Shown here: positions 25,759-35,274 of the stretch, in pieces
Position numbering within the stretch: position 1 is the stretch's first letter
How the letters are laid out: each line of letters starts with the position of its first letter
From: Psychrobacter sp. JCM 18900
Lineage (GTDB): Bacteria > Pseudomonadota > Gammaproteobacteria > Pseudomonadales > Moraxellaceae
DNA length: 64,000 nucleotides
NCBI RefSeq assembly: GCF_904846625.1
Contig: NZ_CAJHBL010000005.1
Location: 186,001-250,000, forward strand
Reading direction: 5' to 3'
Program-made: the position numbers and the translations under genes
The notes under the pieces: model-generated
The model's database searches: none
Seen by the model: the letters and a program-made list of their open reading frames with translations, nothing else
What the model was told of the DNA's origin: nothing

Positions 25759-27567
25759 TTATAAACAACACGAGCAATTGCGTTTGGTTTTCGACATTTT
25801 ACCAATACCCGGATTAAAGGTATTGGTTGGGTCTAAGCTTGCATAAAAGTTCTGCAAATCAGGTTCCGCTTCGTATAAGTGTCCGACATTATGCTCAGCA
25901 GGATACTTGGCTCCGCGTGCGCTCAGTAGCTCTAACATCATCTTTTTAACAAGATGGGCATCACTACCCTTCTTCAGAATATAATCTTGATGAAATACAT
26001 AACAAAAGAAGTGCCCGTAATAGAGTTTCTTCTCCAAATGCTGTTCAATTTCTTCAGGTAGCGTTTCGAGCCATTCTAATTCGTTACGTGGTATGGCAAT
26101 ATCTAATGCCAATATCTCGCCGACGTCTTTTTCATGTATGACTTCATACCTTAGTGCGGCACCTGCAGCGGCAAAGCGATGTAAAAAGGCGCTTTCTGAT
26201 TCTTCTTGACTACATTCAAAATAGTTACCCGTATTTGAAGCGTCGAAAAACACCTTCAGAAAATCCTGTGCTTCAGCTATACCTTCATCACTCATTTTTA
26301 AGATGAGATGATGCTCATATTGGTCGCGATACTCTAGCATTCGCTTCGGTAAATGCTTTGGAAATATATTGGCGACGAACTGCATGACTTTGTCAGTGAA
26401 ATGCTTTGGCATCCATGGCCATTTATGGAATTTTGCATCCATAGCGCCTTTGATAGAAAATAGTCTAGGTAAGGCGTTGGTACCGAGATGCTTAATACTC
26501 AGGAACGTGTCTTTTCCGTATTTAGCAGATACATCAAATATATCACGATGCATATACTCACCCACTTCAGGGATATTATCGAAGTTTGATAATATCTGTC
26601 TTCTGAGCTGTGCAAGCTCACTCACACTATTGGTACCTATGTAGAAGGTTTTCTCTCTTGCAGCGGTTGGATAGGTATCAAGACGTACTGCAAATACCGC
26701 TAGCTTGCCAGCGCAGCCGCTTGCTTCATACAGTCTTCGCTTATCCGCATTAAAACGACTTGGCGTGCTTGCATCAACATCTTTTACTCTGGCGATGTAC
26801 TCTTTGTCAGATGCGAGCTTGCCAGTGTCAGATAATGCTCTTTTATCAAAATTACCTGTTTGCAGGTTAGTGAGTATTTCTTCTGGGGTATCTCCTAACT
26901 CTACATCTAGGTGATTAACCAGCACTAGCTGACCGTGCTTGTCTATTTGGGCAAACAATGCCAGCTCGGTATAAGCAGGACCTCTTTTAACCAGAGCCCC
27001 ACCAGAATTATTAGAGACACCGCCAATAATTGACGCACCCAACGTCGATGAACCGATGACCGAGTGAGGCGCTCTATTTACGGCTTTAAGCTGACTTTGC
27101 AACTGGTGCAACGTGGCGCCAGGTAAGCTAATCACTTGCTCGTTATCATTCACCAAATACAACTGATTCATTGCAAGGGTGTTAATCACAACCACTGGTC
27201 TATCATAGTCGTTACCGCTCGGGGTTGAGCCTTCCGTCAGTCCCGTTTTTGCTGCTTGCATGATAATAATGCAGTCGCCTTCCACACATATTTCTAGACT
27301 ACGCCAAATCTCCAGCAGCGTTTGCGGAAACAAAACAGCCAAAGCACTGCCGCCGCCAGAACGCCACCCCATTCTATAGTGTTCGTTTTTTTCTGGATCA
27401 GCCTGTACATTGCCGGCTCCCAGTAAATGGGTTAGCTTGTCTAACACTTGCTCAGGATGGAGTGTGTCTTGGTCTTGATGCGCTATATTTGATGAGGAAA
27501 GGTTTGATGAAGCTCTATTTAATGACGGCATATGACGCTCTTTATTTAGTGATTGTGTGTCACTCAT
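25759..27567 (-). CDS. dld: Quinone-dependent D-lactate dehydrogenase
   Basis: A 602-residue FAD enzyme that oxidises D-lactate to pyruvate and feeds electrons to quinone. The FAD-binding type-4 domain includes MQAAKTGLTEGSTPSGNDYD and IGSSTLGASIIGGVSNNSGG; the C-terminal half has the Dld membrane-binding and cap regions, with HNVGHLYEAEPDLQNFYASL near the end. About 35 N-terminal residues precede the conserved part, so an internal start at 27531 (MPSLNRASS) is possible. The start at 27567 overlaps the lactate permease stop codon (ATGA), which indicates coupled translation. Confidence 0.92.
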   Translation of the reverse strand: MSDTQSLNKERHMPSLNRASSNLSSSNIAHQDQDTLHPEQVLDKLTHLLGAGNVQADPEKNEHYRMGWRSGGGSALAVLFPQTLLEIWRSLEICVEGDCIIIMQAAKTGLTEGSTPSGNDYDRPVVVINTLAMNQLYLVNDNEQVISLPGATLHQLQSQLKAVNRAPHSVIGSSTLGASIIGGVSNNSGGALVKRGPAYTELALFAQIDKHGQLVLVNHLDVELGDTPEEILTNLQTGNFDKRALSDTGKLASDKEYIARVKDVDASTPSRFNADKRRLYEASGCAGKLAVFAVRLDTYPTAAREKTFYIGTNSVSELAQLRRQILSNFDNIPEVGEYMHRDIFDVSAKYGKDTFLSIKHLGTNALPRLFSIKGAMDAKFHKWPWMPKHFTDKVMQFVANIFPKHLPKRMLEYRDQYEHHLILKMSDEGIAEAQDFLKVFFDASNTGNYFECSQEESESAFLHRFAAAGAALRYEVIHEKDVGEILALDIAIPRNELEWLETLPEEIEQHLEKKLYYGHFFCYVFHQDYILKKGSDAHLVKKMMLELLSARGAKYPAEHNVGHLYEAEPDLQNFYASLDPTNTFNPGIGKMSKTKRNCSCCL

Positions 27568-29276
27568 GATGCTAAAGGCCCTTGAAAACCAAAGAGGTAA
27601 ATGGCAGCCATGACGATAATCCCGCAGAACAACACATAATAGATGGTAGGTAAAATAGTACGTCTAAGTGTGGCGCCCTCCATACCGAGTAGGCCCACCG
27701 TTGCCGATGCAGCCACCACATTATGTACTGCAATCATATTACCAGCAGCGGCACCAACTGCTTGAGCCGCGATGATTAGAGAAGGTGAAATATGTAAGCT
27801 CATGGCGGCTTCGTATTGGAATTGACTGAACATCATGTTGGATACGGTATTAGAGCCCGCGATAAAAGCACCTAACGCACCAATGGTTGCACTGATTAAG
27901 GGGAAAACACTACCAAAAGTACCCGCAAACAACTCTGCGCTGGCGACAGGCATACTCGCCACATCTGATAAGTTTACGCCTGAATTAATAAAAATTCTAA
28001 CCATTGGAATCGTAAAAATAAGGACAAATCCGGCCCCTAGTACAGTTTTACCTGATTCTTTAAAGGCATTGTTTAGTGCATTGACAGGTTTGTTCGTTTG
28101 AAAGGCCGCAGCAACCAAGGCGCTGATTAATAACAAGCCGCCTGGTAAGTATAAAGGACTAAAACTGGCACTGATATCTGCCTCACTTAAAATCGAGGTT
28201 AGGTCTACTGTCGCGCTGTTCAGCAAAGACTGAAAGCCTGTTAATACTCTAGAACACACCAATAAAAGGGCAACTAACAAATAAGGGAACCATGCCATGA
28301 CCGTGGACATCTTTTTATCACTCAACGCAGGAGTGATATCTTCTTTGCTGACTACTAGCTTACCAAGCCATTCACTTGGCCAGCTTTTTTTCGGTTCAAA
28401 ATCCCATGTGGTTTTTGGTACTAAAAATCCACGTTTTGCCGCATTAACAACGATAGTGATACTGACCAAACCGCCGACCAAGGATGGAAACTCTGGCCCT
28501 AAAAAGACACCTGTTAGGGTATAAGGGACTGTGAATGCTAAACCCGCAAAAATAGCAAATGGCCAAATAGCGAAGCCTTCTCTCCAGCTTTTGTTTTTCC
28601 CAAAAAAGCGCGTGAGCATCATCACCATAAAAAGTGGCATAAATGTACCAATGACACCGTGCATAATGGCTACTTGGCTGGTAATCAATTGTAAAAAGTC
28701 GCCCCACTCTAGTCCTTGTTGTGCCAGTTGGGCGCTAATGGCTACTGTATCTAACCCCTTATTTACTCCAATAACGATAGGCGTACCGACTGCACCAAAT
28801 GACACAGGCGTACTTTGTATCATCATCCCCATCAACACAGCACCCAGCGCTGGAAATCCTATCGCGACGAGTAAAGGTGCTGCAATAGCGGCAGCTGTAC
28901 CAAAACCAGCAGCCCCCTCAAGAAAGCAGCCAAAGCACCATGCAATAATAATGGCTTGCACCCGCCTATCTGGCGATACATTGGTAAACCCAGCACGGAT
29001 AACGGCGATGGCGCCAGTATGCTTCAACGTATTCAGTAAAAAAATAGCCCCAAATACGATCCACAATACTGAGACGGTAATGACCATCCCTTGAATGATC
29101 GATGAAGACACGCGATTAAGCGTCATATCCCATACAAAGAGGGCAAGCGTGGCAGTAACCGCCAGAACGATTGGCATGGTTCTTTTGGCTGACCATTGCA
29201 AGCCTATCAAAAAAATACCACAGAGAACGATTGGCAGTAATGCCAACAGTCCATATATTGTTTGATTCAAAATCAT
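27564..29276 (-). CDS. lldP: L-lactate permease (LctP family)
   Basis: A 570-residue inner-membrane lactate:H+ symporter with many hydrophobic segments. Family blocks are AWCFGCFLEGAAGFGTAAAIAAPLL, MIQSTPVSFGAVGTPI and GAFIAGSNTVSNMMFSQFQ. It imports L- or D-lactate and glycolate. It is the first gene of a two-gene operon with dld and is divergent from a LysR regulator 260 bp away. AAAGGA lies very close to ATG 29276. Confidence 0.93.
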   Translation of the reverse strand: MILNQTIYGLLALLPIVLCGIFLIGLQWSAKRTMPIVLAVTATLALFVWDMTLNRVSSSIIQGMVITVSVLWIVFGAIFLLNTLKHTGAIAVIRAGFTNVSPDRRVQAIIIAWCFGCFLEGAAGFGTAAAIAAPLLVAIGFPALGAVLMGMMIQSTPVSFGAVGTPIVIGVNKGLDTVAISAQLAQQGLEWGDFLQLITSQVAIMHGVIGTFMPLFMVMMLTRFFGKNKSWREGFAIWPFAIFAGLAFTVPYTLTGVFLGPEFPSLVGGLVSITIVVNAAKRGFLVPKTTWDFEPKKSWPSEWLGKLVVSKEDITPALSDKKMSTVMAWFPYLLVALLLVCSRVLTGFQSLLNSATVDLTSILSEADISASFSPLYLPGGLLLISALVAAAFQTNKPVNALNNAFKESGKTVLGAGFVLIFTIPMVRIFINSGVNLSDVASMPVASAELFAGTFGSVFPLISATIGALGAFIAGSNTVSNMMFSQFQYEAAMSLHISPSLIIAAQAVGAAAGNMIAVHNVVAASATVGLLGMEGATLRRTILPTIYYVLFCGIIVMAAIYLFGFQGPLAS

Positions 29277-29536
29277 AGTCCTTTTTTTATCGTGTAATCT
29301 TCCTTGAACAACTTCATTTAAGCATTTGTTTTTATAACTTCACGCTGTCGGTCAGACGAAGCCGAAAACAATCTCTGTCAGCGACATGATTAATAGAATG
29401 ATTAAATGGTCAAATGCTCAAAATTCCCTAAAATATTCTACGCCTTGTCGATACATTGATATATTGCATCAAAGGACAATGTTATTTTCTTTTTTTGCTA
29501 TAATCTAAAACGTATTGTACCAATTGGGGAACAAGT

Positions 29537-30442
29537 ATGGGCAAAGCTGACGATATGGTTTTATTCGTCCAGGTGGTTGATGAAGGGTCATTTTCTCGGG
29601 TCGCTGAAAAGCTGTCATTAACGAATTCAGTGGTAAGTAAACGCATTGCAAGATTAGAAGAAAGCTTAAATGCACAGCTGCTTTATAGGACAACCAGAAA
29701 GTTAAGCTTAACCGATGCAGGAAGGACGCTTTATAACAAAGCTAAAATCGCTAAATTTGCCTTTCAGGAAGCTGAAAATGCCGTTACAGGCTATGGTGAG
29801 GACATGAAAGGCAACATACGTATAACCATGCCAGCGGTCTCTGCAAATCTAATATTGAGCGAATCCATTGCCGAATTCTGTAAACAACACCCAGAAATAT
29901 CAGTAGATTTACAGATTACCAATCGATTGGTTGATTTGATAGAAGAAGGATTTGATCTGGCGATAAGGACAGCAGAGCTTGAAGACTCATCACTCATTGC
30001 AAGACGTCTTATAGATAGCCAGTGGGTCATATGTGCAACACCAGACTATTTAGAACGACACGGTACACCTCAAACCCCTGAACAATTACGGAGTCATGAG
30101 TGTTTGGTCTATAAGTTTGATCATACGGCAAATGGTATATGGCCGCTATATATAGATGGCACGGAGCAACTGCTTCCTGTACAGGGTCGGTTTCATAGCA
30201 ATCATCTTAATGCGATTAAACAAGCGACTCTCAGCGACCTAGGTATCGCCTTTTTACCACAAGCACTTGTTTATGAAGAAATGCAGCAAAACACGCTCAT
30301 TCAGATTTTGCAGCGCTTTACACGAAAGAAAATGGGGATGTATGCGGTTTACCCCAAGGCACGGCAACCGGACCAAAAGTTGAAACTGCTTGTAGCGCAT
30401 CTGCGAGAATCATTACATCAAAAACAGGCTTACTACTGCTAA
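29537..30442 (+). CDS. LysR-family regulator, divergent from lactate permease
   Basis: A 301-residue LysR protein of the CrgA/DsdC-like group. The N-terminal helix-turn-helix is GSFSRVAEKLSLTNSVVSKRIARLEESL and is followed by a periplasmic-binding-protein-like effector domain (GNIRITMPAVSANLI...). A TATAAT-like -10 lies about 35 bp upstream of the ATG. It probably controls the lldP-dld operon, although the usual lactate regulator elsewhere is a GntR protein (LldR). Confidence 0.88.
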   Translation: MGKADDMVLFVQVVDEGSFSRVAEKLSLTNSVVSKRIARLEESLNAQLLYRTTRKLSLTDAGRTLYNKAKIAKFAFQEAENAVTGYGEDMKGNIRITMPAVSANLILSESIAEFCKQHPEISVDLQITNRLVDLIEEGFDLAIRTAELEDSSLIARRLIDSQWVICATPDYLERHGTPQTPEQLRSHECLVYKFDHTANGIWPLYIDGTEQLLPVQGRFHSNHLNAIKQATLSDLGIAFLPQALVYEEMQQNTLIQILQRFTRKKMGMYAVYPKARQPDQKLKLLVAHLRESLHQKQAYYC

Positions 30443-30460
30443 GTAATAAGCCTGTTTTTC
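30421..30460 (+). terminator. Terminator overlapping the LysR 3' end
   Basis: AAAACAGGCTTA (30421-30432) pairs with TAAGCCTGTTTT (30447-30458), followed by T. The left arm lies inside the last codons of the LysR gene. Confidence 0.85.
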
Positions 30461-30524
30461 ATATGAATAAGCAAAGATGGATAAGAGTGTTTGACGATAA
30501 AGGCTGACCAATCTAAATAAAATT

Positions 30525-31589
30525 CTATAATCCATTGACTGTGTAGCGTACGATAACTTCATTATCGAGTACTACATTGGTTGACCAAATGAATTCAGCA
30601 TCTGCTTTTTCATTATCAAAAATATCTACGAAATTGGTATAAGCTGATTTGTTGTCTACTCCAATGGTTTGATTACTATAAGTGGTAGCGTTCGGCCAAC
30701 TAGAGTCATCAAAGTCTGCTTGTTGCCAGTTGGTAGGCAATTCCCAGTGCAGACCATAATCTGCCGAACTATCTTGCACATTGCCAGTGGTCACACAATT
30801 AATAGATAGGCGCTCGCTACCTGACTCACTAACACAGGACAAGTCTCTAATCGGCGCGGTATAAAAGGTCTGTGCTTTCCAGTTTTCATCGGTCTTGGCG
30901 ATGATGTTGTTATCTTCATCTTTGATCACAGCGACTAGACCACCATCTCCTGCATGAAATTCTGAGCCATTATTACTCTCTGAACCAATGCCTAAGTTTT
31001 CTTCCCAATCTACCAAATGCATAGCAACGGTAAACGGTGCTTTTGCTTTGAAACGTACAATGTTTGAATTGAACTGAGTAAACGGTACATTGTCACGTCC
31101 GACGGCTACGCCATTTACGTACATCTCAAAATAATTATCTGCAAAGACGTAAGCGGTATACACTTCGCCATCTGCATCTATTTCAATGATGTCTGAGCCA
31201 TCGAGTTGATCTAACGCTTCACTGGCGGTGCGATAGTCGTTGCCCATACAAGGGTTGTTTAAGTCGGATGCCACTGGGAAGTCTGTATTGAGTAAATTGG
31301 TCGCTGCTGGTACTGTCCACGATTTACCGTCAGTTGACTGAATACTACCGATGTTGGTTTGGCGACCACGGTCACATTCATAGGCGTTTGTCACGTCAGT
31401 CTGAGCAACACCTTGGGTTAAGCTAGCGGTACCAGTATAGCTGCTGGCATCTACACTACTATTTACTGATGCTGTCGTTTGCTCATTGGCATCGGTAGCT
31501 GCTGAGTCTATTTGAGTTTGGCTACACGCCGCTAGCAATACAGCAGATATTGTCGTGGTTAGCAAAGCAGGTATTAAAATAGGTTTCAT
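30525..31589 (-). CDS. Lipoprotein of unknown function next to a YHYH-domain protein
   Basis: A 354-residue lipoprotein. The signal sequence MKPILIPALLTTTISAVLLA ends before AC (lipobox LAAC). It is followed by a Ser/Thr-rich linker to about residue 60 and a globular part with four or more cysteines (YECDRGRQ, NPCMGNDY, DLSCVSES, INCVTTG). The stretch VFADNYFEMYVNGVAVGRD followed by RFKAKAPFTVAMHLVDWEEN resembles a jelly-roll carbohydrate-binding fold, but the family is not recognised. It follows the SHD1-like/YHYH gene by 81 bp on the same strand. A Fur-box-like sequence lies in that gap. Confidence 0.6.
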   Translation of the reverse strand: MKPILIPALLTTTISAVLLAACSQTQIDSAATDANEQTTASVNSSVDASSYTGTASLTQGVAQTDVTNAYECDRGRQTNIGSIQSTDGKSWTVPAATNLLNTDFPVASDLNNPCMGNDYRTASEALDQLDGSDIIEIDADGEVYTAYVFADNYFEMYVNGVAVGRDNVPFTQFNSNIVRFKAKAPFTVAMHLVDWEENLGIGSESNNGSEFHAGDGGLVAVIKDEDNNIIAKTDENWKAQTFYTAPIRDLSCVSESGSERLSINCVTTGNVQDSSADYGLHWELPTNWQQADFDDSSWPNATTYSNQTIGVDNKSAYTNFVDIFDNEKADAEFIWSTNVVLDNEVIVRYTVNGL

Positions 31590-31645
31590 TAGGATTCCTT
31601 AGCATTATATAAGATGGTCTAAAACTCAGCTTATTTGTCTCTATA

Positions 31646-31664
31646 ACTGATCATTATCATTAGA
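31646..31664. promoter_or_regulatory. Fur-box-like sequence upstream of the lipoprotein gene
   Basis: On the minus strand the sequence TCTAATGATAATGATCAGT matches the 19-bp Fur consensus (GATAATGATAATCATTATC) at 13 positions, 57-75 bp before the lipoprotein start. It lies just past the stop codon of the upstream gene. This suggests iron control but is not proof. Confidence 0.35.
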
Positions 31665-31670
31665 TTTACA

Positions 31671-33209
31671 TTATTTTTTCTGTGTATCATCAGAGCGTTT
31701 ATAAGTCTGTACAGTCGTACCCTCTGGATCAATAAACTCAAAAGTATAAGTATCTTTAGTCGCTTCAGTAGCACCCCAACCATAGTTAAGTTTATGCTCT
31801 TGACCGTCATGGGTATACGTTAGACTATATTGAGTCGGGCTTATAATTTTGTAATCTGTGATCTCAGCTCCGCGCAAAGGCGTTAGCGCTGGACGAACGC
31901 CGTGCGTATGCGCTTGTGGTGCAATCTCATTTTCTGGCGCTGTCGTATCTGGGTTTATAGTGACCTTACCGCGCAAACCGGCAATTAAATACGGAAACTC
32001 TGAAGTAGCATGGTATTCATAACTACCGTCTTCATTGAATTTGCCTAAATATTCATCAAGCTCATCATCCGTTTCACCATAGACAGGAAAGCCGTCTAGT
32101 GCATAAGCAATGGGCTTACCTTCACCAACTTGTGACTGTAGATGGGTTGGTGCAAGATGATAGTGGTAATCATCAACGCGTCCAGAATGCCCGCCCCAAT
32201 TGTCTAACTCTCCGAATGCTTTGGCGTCCTCATCCCGATTGTTTAATGGGTTGAATATAGGAATGCCATTGGCTGCAATAGCGATAGCCCCTTTCATAAA
32301 ATTATCTTTGGCCATTAGAGGCTCATCGGCAAGCTCAGGCTGTAAAGGAATGACCCAACTGTTCTCATTGGTATAATCCTGGTCGATAGGTACTTGCTGT
32401 TGCCAACTGGTGATACCTGTCATCATTTTGTGGCTTGGGATACCATTTGATTCGACATACAGATATTTATCATCATGATGAGTACTGACGTTATCGAATG
32501 AGCCAAATACTGACGTCATAAAATCAATATCATTGGCTGGTACTGACAAATGAGCAACCGCCTCTTTCGTCTTTTCACCGATATTTTGGGCCGTCTCAGT
32601 ACTGCTACAAGCCACAAGCAAAGCAGCTGAACCCAATACACCAAAAACTGAATAAGCTACTTTTGAGGTTCGGTTTTTTTTGCGGCGTATATTCAAAACA
32701 TAGAACAAAACTAAACCACTCGCTAAGATCAAGCCACCCAACAGGTAGAAGAATAAGACAGAGCGTGTGTCACTGTTATCCGTCATGACAGACGTTGCCG
32801 CATCAGCTTTATTTAGTGCCGTTCCATTATCGTTAGAGGTAACAGTAGTATCGCTTGGATTTTGGATAGCCGTTAATTGATTACTACTTACTAGATTGTC
32901 AATCATTGCTAGCTGATTGATCGCTTGAATATGGGCGTTTTTTTCCAAAATATAGGTTTGATCATTGGCTGAAAAGTCCGACAAATCAAAAGAGAGCAAC
33001 TGATGGTGACTGTCGGTCAGATAAACCATGTCGTTTTCTAATTTAATGAAATCCGCAGCGACACTAGGCTGGCCGGTGATCTGCCATTCTTTGGCAGGCA
33101 GAGTATGTGCACTAGGATCATGGGCGTAGGCAGAGGTCAGTGATGAAACTTGTATGGCAGTGACCATAGCAAGCAAGCTGAAAGCTCGAGCCGTTTTTAT
33201 AAGGCTCAT
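31671..33209 (-). CDS. Membrane protein with N-terminal SHD1-like and C-terminal YHYH domains
   Basis: A 512-residue protein with an unusual architecture. A signal peptide (to about residue 29) is followed by an SHD1-like domain (residues 39-90: EWQ...AADFIKLENDMVYLTD...LSDFSANDQTYI), a membrane segment at about 151-172, a basic stretch RRKKNRTSK, and a second hydrophobic segment ending in a lipobox-like LLVAC at 198-201. The YHYH domain follows, with DDYHYHLAPTHLQ at 346-358. The basic stretch between the two helices fits a cytoplasmic loop with both domains outside. It looks like an SHD1 membrane protein fused in frame to a YHYH lipoprotein. The function of the YHYH family is not established. 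Confidence 0.75.
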   Translation of the reverse strand: MSLIKTARAFSLLAMVTAIQVSSLTSAYAHDPSAHTLPAKEWQITGQPSVAADFIKLENDMVYLTDSHHQLLSFDLSDFSANDQTYILEKNAHIQAINQLAMIDNLVSSNQLTAIQNPSDTTVTSNDNGTALNKADAATSVMTDNSDTRSVLFFYLLGGLILASGLVLFYVLNIRRKKNRTSKVAYSVFGVLGSAALLVACSSTETAQNIGEKTKEAVAHLSVPANDIDFMTSVFGSFDNVSTHHDDKYLYVESNGIPSHKMMTGITSWQQQVPIDQDYTNENSWVIPLQPELADEPLMAKDNFMKGAIAIAANGIPIFNPLNNRDEDAKAFGELDNWGGHSGRVDDYHYHLAPTHLQSQVGEGKPIAYALDGFPVYGETDDELDEYLGKFNEDGSYEYHATSEFPYLIAGLRGKVTINPDTTAPENEIAPQAHTHGVRPALTPLRGAEITDYKIISPTQYSLTYTHDGQEHKLNYGWGATEATKDTYTFEFIDPEGTTVQTYKRSDDTQKK

Positions 33210-33526
33210 AACACGCTCTCGTTTGGATTGATATTTGAAAGTTAGTAATGGTCAGATGGATATGCGTATACGCACCTGTCTAAATGTCGTGGCTACTTGT
33301 CGTTACTCACTCAAAAAATTATGATTACAAAATAATAGATCTATTATATTGAGAAGATAATATCAATTTTTACTTTAGATAAGCTTTAATAAATGTTAAG
33401 CCATATTGCGTTTTTTACTAAGGAAATTACATAGACTATACCTTCACCTGATCTACTATCATCAATCGTGATGCAACGTACGGCGATAACTAGCAGTGTT
33501 CTTATATAAGAAAGCGTCGTGCAAAA
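33210..33526. other. Intergenic region with a short palindrome
   Basis: This 317-bp gap precedes the YHYH gene. It contains a 12-bp perfect palindrome (TGCGTATACGCA, 33263-33274) about 55 bp before the start codon, a possible operator. Nothing else stands out. Confidence 0.4.
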
Positions 33527-34504
33527 TCAAAAACGCATCCCACTGTCTTCTAAACACTGCAACGGATTTTTATCAGACGCACAAGGTTGGATTTTTTTGA
33601 GTTCATCAAGCGATAGATATTCAAAATAATTGGTCAGTGCAACACGAGCATCGGGGTCATCTATAAAATAGCCGTCATCATATATTTTATTTTTCCAGCT
33701 TGGATTTACTCGATACAAATAAGACTTATAATCTATATTGGCTAATGCCTCGTCAGGGAGCTGATCAAAAGGGCCATCGTAATAGTTATTTTTATAAACA
33801 TTATTGGCATTAACGCCTACTAATATGGCAAATTTTTCCATAGGCAAGTACACAAATTGAGTCCTAGCACCCACTTTGAGCACCTCGCTAAAAGGATAGT
33901 AAGACTCATCATCTCTGGATAAAGGATTAATATAATAAAAGTTATTGGTAGTAGGATGAAATGCCAAATAGAGTGTGACTCCCGAATCATCCATCATGGG
34001 TAGGTTGACTTCAAAACCTTGACTCTCAAGCGTCTTTACAAAATCAGCATCCGGCTCTATCTGATTAATCTCAAGGTTTTTTTTAATATTTTTGAAAGTT
34101 AACTGATATAAGTTAGGTTGATGCTCTTTCAGGCTAAATATATCTGATGACTTATATAGTTTATGATGCGTTTTAAACTCACCTCGTTCTTTGCCGGCTA
34201 TGTCATAAAAATATATAAAGGATAAGCTGCCTTGCTGTCTTAACTTATGACCCACCAACATATTGCCTTTTATTAAGTTGCCCTGATGGTAAAAGTTAAA
34301 ATAATAATAGCCCTCTGAAGGGTAAATAGTGAGGGTATCGTCAGTCTGTGATAACACGTATGCAAAAACGTCATCTACATTATCAATATCAAGCTCAGTA
34401 TCCTGATACAGCTCATTGATCATTTTCTCGTTAGTATTTAGGGCATTGGCTTGAGCAGAATACAAAAAAAGCAGACTCACCAGTAGGTAACAAAAGGTTT
34501 TCAT
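33527..34504 (-). CDS. Exported protein of unknown function
   Basis: A 325-residue protein with a Sec signal peptide (MKTFCYLLVSLLFLYSAQANA, cleavage probably after ANA). The mature part is acidic and rich in Tyr, Asp and Asn, without membrane segments. It has two cysteines close to the C-terminus (QPCASDKNPLQCLED), which could form a disulfide. I do not recognise the family. The gene has its own upstream gap and is preceded on the same strand by the 180-residue exported protein, from which a terminator separates it. Confidence 0.6.
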   Translation of the reverse strand: MKTFCYLLVSLLFLYSAQANALNTNEKMINELYQDTELDIDNVDDVFAYVLSQTDDTLTIYPSEGYYYFNFYHQGNLIKGNMLVGHKLRQQGSLSFIYFYDIAGKERGEFKTHHKLYKSSDIFSLKEHQPNLYQLTFKNIKKNLEINQIEPDADFVKTLESQGFEVNLPMMDDSGVTLYLAFHPTTNNFYYINPLSRDDESYYPFSEVLKVGARTQFVYLPMEKFAILVGVNANNVYKNNYYDGPFDQLPDEALANIDYKSYLYRVNPSWKNKIYDDGYFIDDPDARVALTNYFEYLSLDELKKIQPCASDKNPLQCLEDSGMRF

Positions 34505-34533
34505 GAATACTCTCCAAAATGTGGCTTAGTACA

Positions 34534-34565
34534 TAAAAAATGACAGCTAAATTTTTAACTGTCAC
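34534..34565 (-). terminator. Terminator of the 34605-35147 gene
   Basis: On the minus strand TGACAGTTAA and TTAGCTGTCA form a stem with a short A/T loop and one mismatch, followed by TTTTTT. It lies about 40 bp beyond the stop codon of the 34605-35147 gene. Confidence 0.75.
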
Positions 34566-34604
34566 TTTGTTCTACTCCTAGATAGCACATATAGCATTGT
34601 TCAA

Positions 34605-35147
34605 TTATTTTGCTAGTTTCATGGACTCAAGTTCAACGTTTTCGTCATTGATCCCTACTTTAGTAGTAATACAGTTATGTTTTTTTATAGTTTTACCAAA
34701 TAGATGACCTGCGCTTTGCGCCAGCTCTTCTTCACCACTCGTAAATTCACGTGCTTTAAAAATCTTAAATGATTTTTTGGTCCAATGTGACTCAGACTTG
34801 CCCCAGCGATGTCCTTGCGATTTAGTCTCTGTCATTTGGCTTTCCATAAAGGCGCCACAAACATCACCATAGCTTTTTTCAATCATGTTATTTTCTTCAG
34901 CAAATTTAGTAAGAGCTACTTGCGAGGCGGTTTCCTCCATCGGTGCACTCACTTTAACGGTACTACGTTTACGCTTATGCTTAGGTTCTCTATTCGTTGT
35001 GCTCCAGTTGTGGTTTCTGATACTCACGTCACTATTCTCAGTTAAAGTAATACCATTTTTGGCACCTGCCATATCATCGGCGGCATGGCTGAGCCCTACT
35101 AAAGACATGCTCAGTGTCAGAATCGTTATTTGCTTATAAATATTCAT
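34605..35147 (-). CDS. Small exported protein of unknown function
   Basis: A 180-residue protein with a signal peptide (MNIYKQITILTLSMSLVGLS ending HA). The mature part is basic, with KHKRKRSTVK near residue 55 and a KSESHWTKKSFKIFKAREF stretch near 120. Two cysteines are at VCGAF and HNCITT. AAGGA lies 8 nt before ATG 35147; the in-frame ATG 9 bp upstream overlaps this ribosome binding site and is rejected. It lies downstream of the two tandem RWPWQ genes on the same strand. The family is not recognised. Confidence 0.6.
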   Translation of the reverse strand: MNIYKQITILTLSMSLVGLSHAADDMAGAKNGITLTENSDVSIRNHNWSTTNREPKHKRKRSTVKVSAPMEETASQVALTKFAEENNMIEKSYGDVCGAFMESQMTETKSQGHRWGKSESHWTKKSFKIFKAREFTSGEEELAQSAGHLFGKTIKKHNCITTKVGINDENVELESMKLAK

Positions 35148-35274
35148 AATATACATCCTTGTGTAAAAGTATTTAATATCAATAAATCACTATGAACAGC
35201 TGAAACTACTGTAAGCAGCTACGTTAAATTTACCTTCAAATGATCCATATGACGGACTATCTGCCCGAGTCTCT

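Noticed and set aside
28444-29094. Several frames of 75-187 codons within the lactate permease gene
   Set aside because: They are antisense or shifted shadows of a clearly conserved coding frame.
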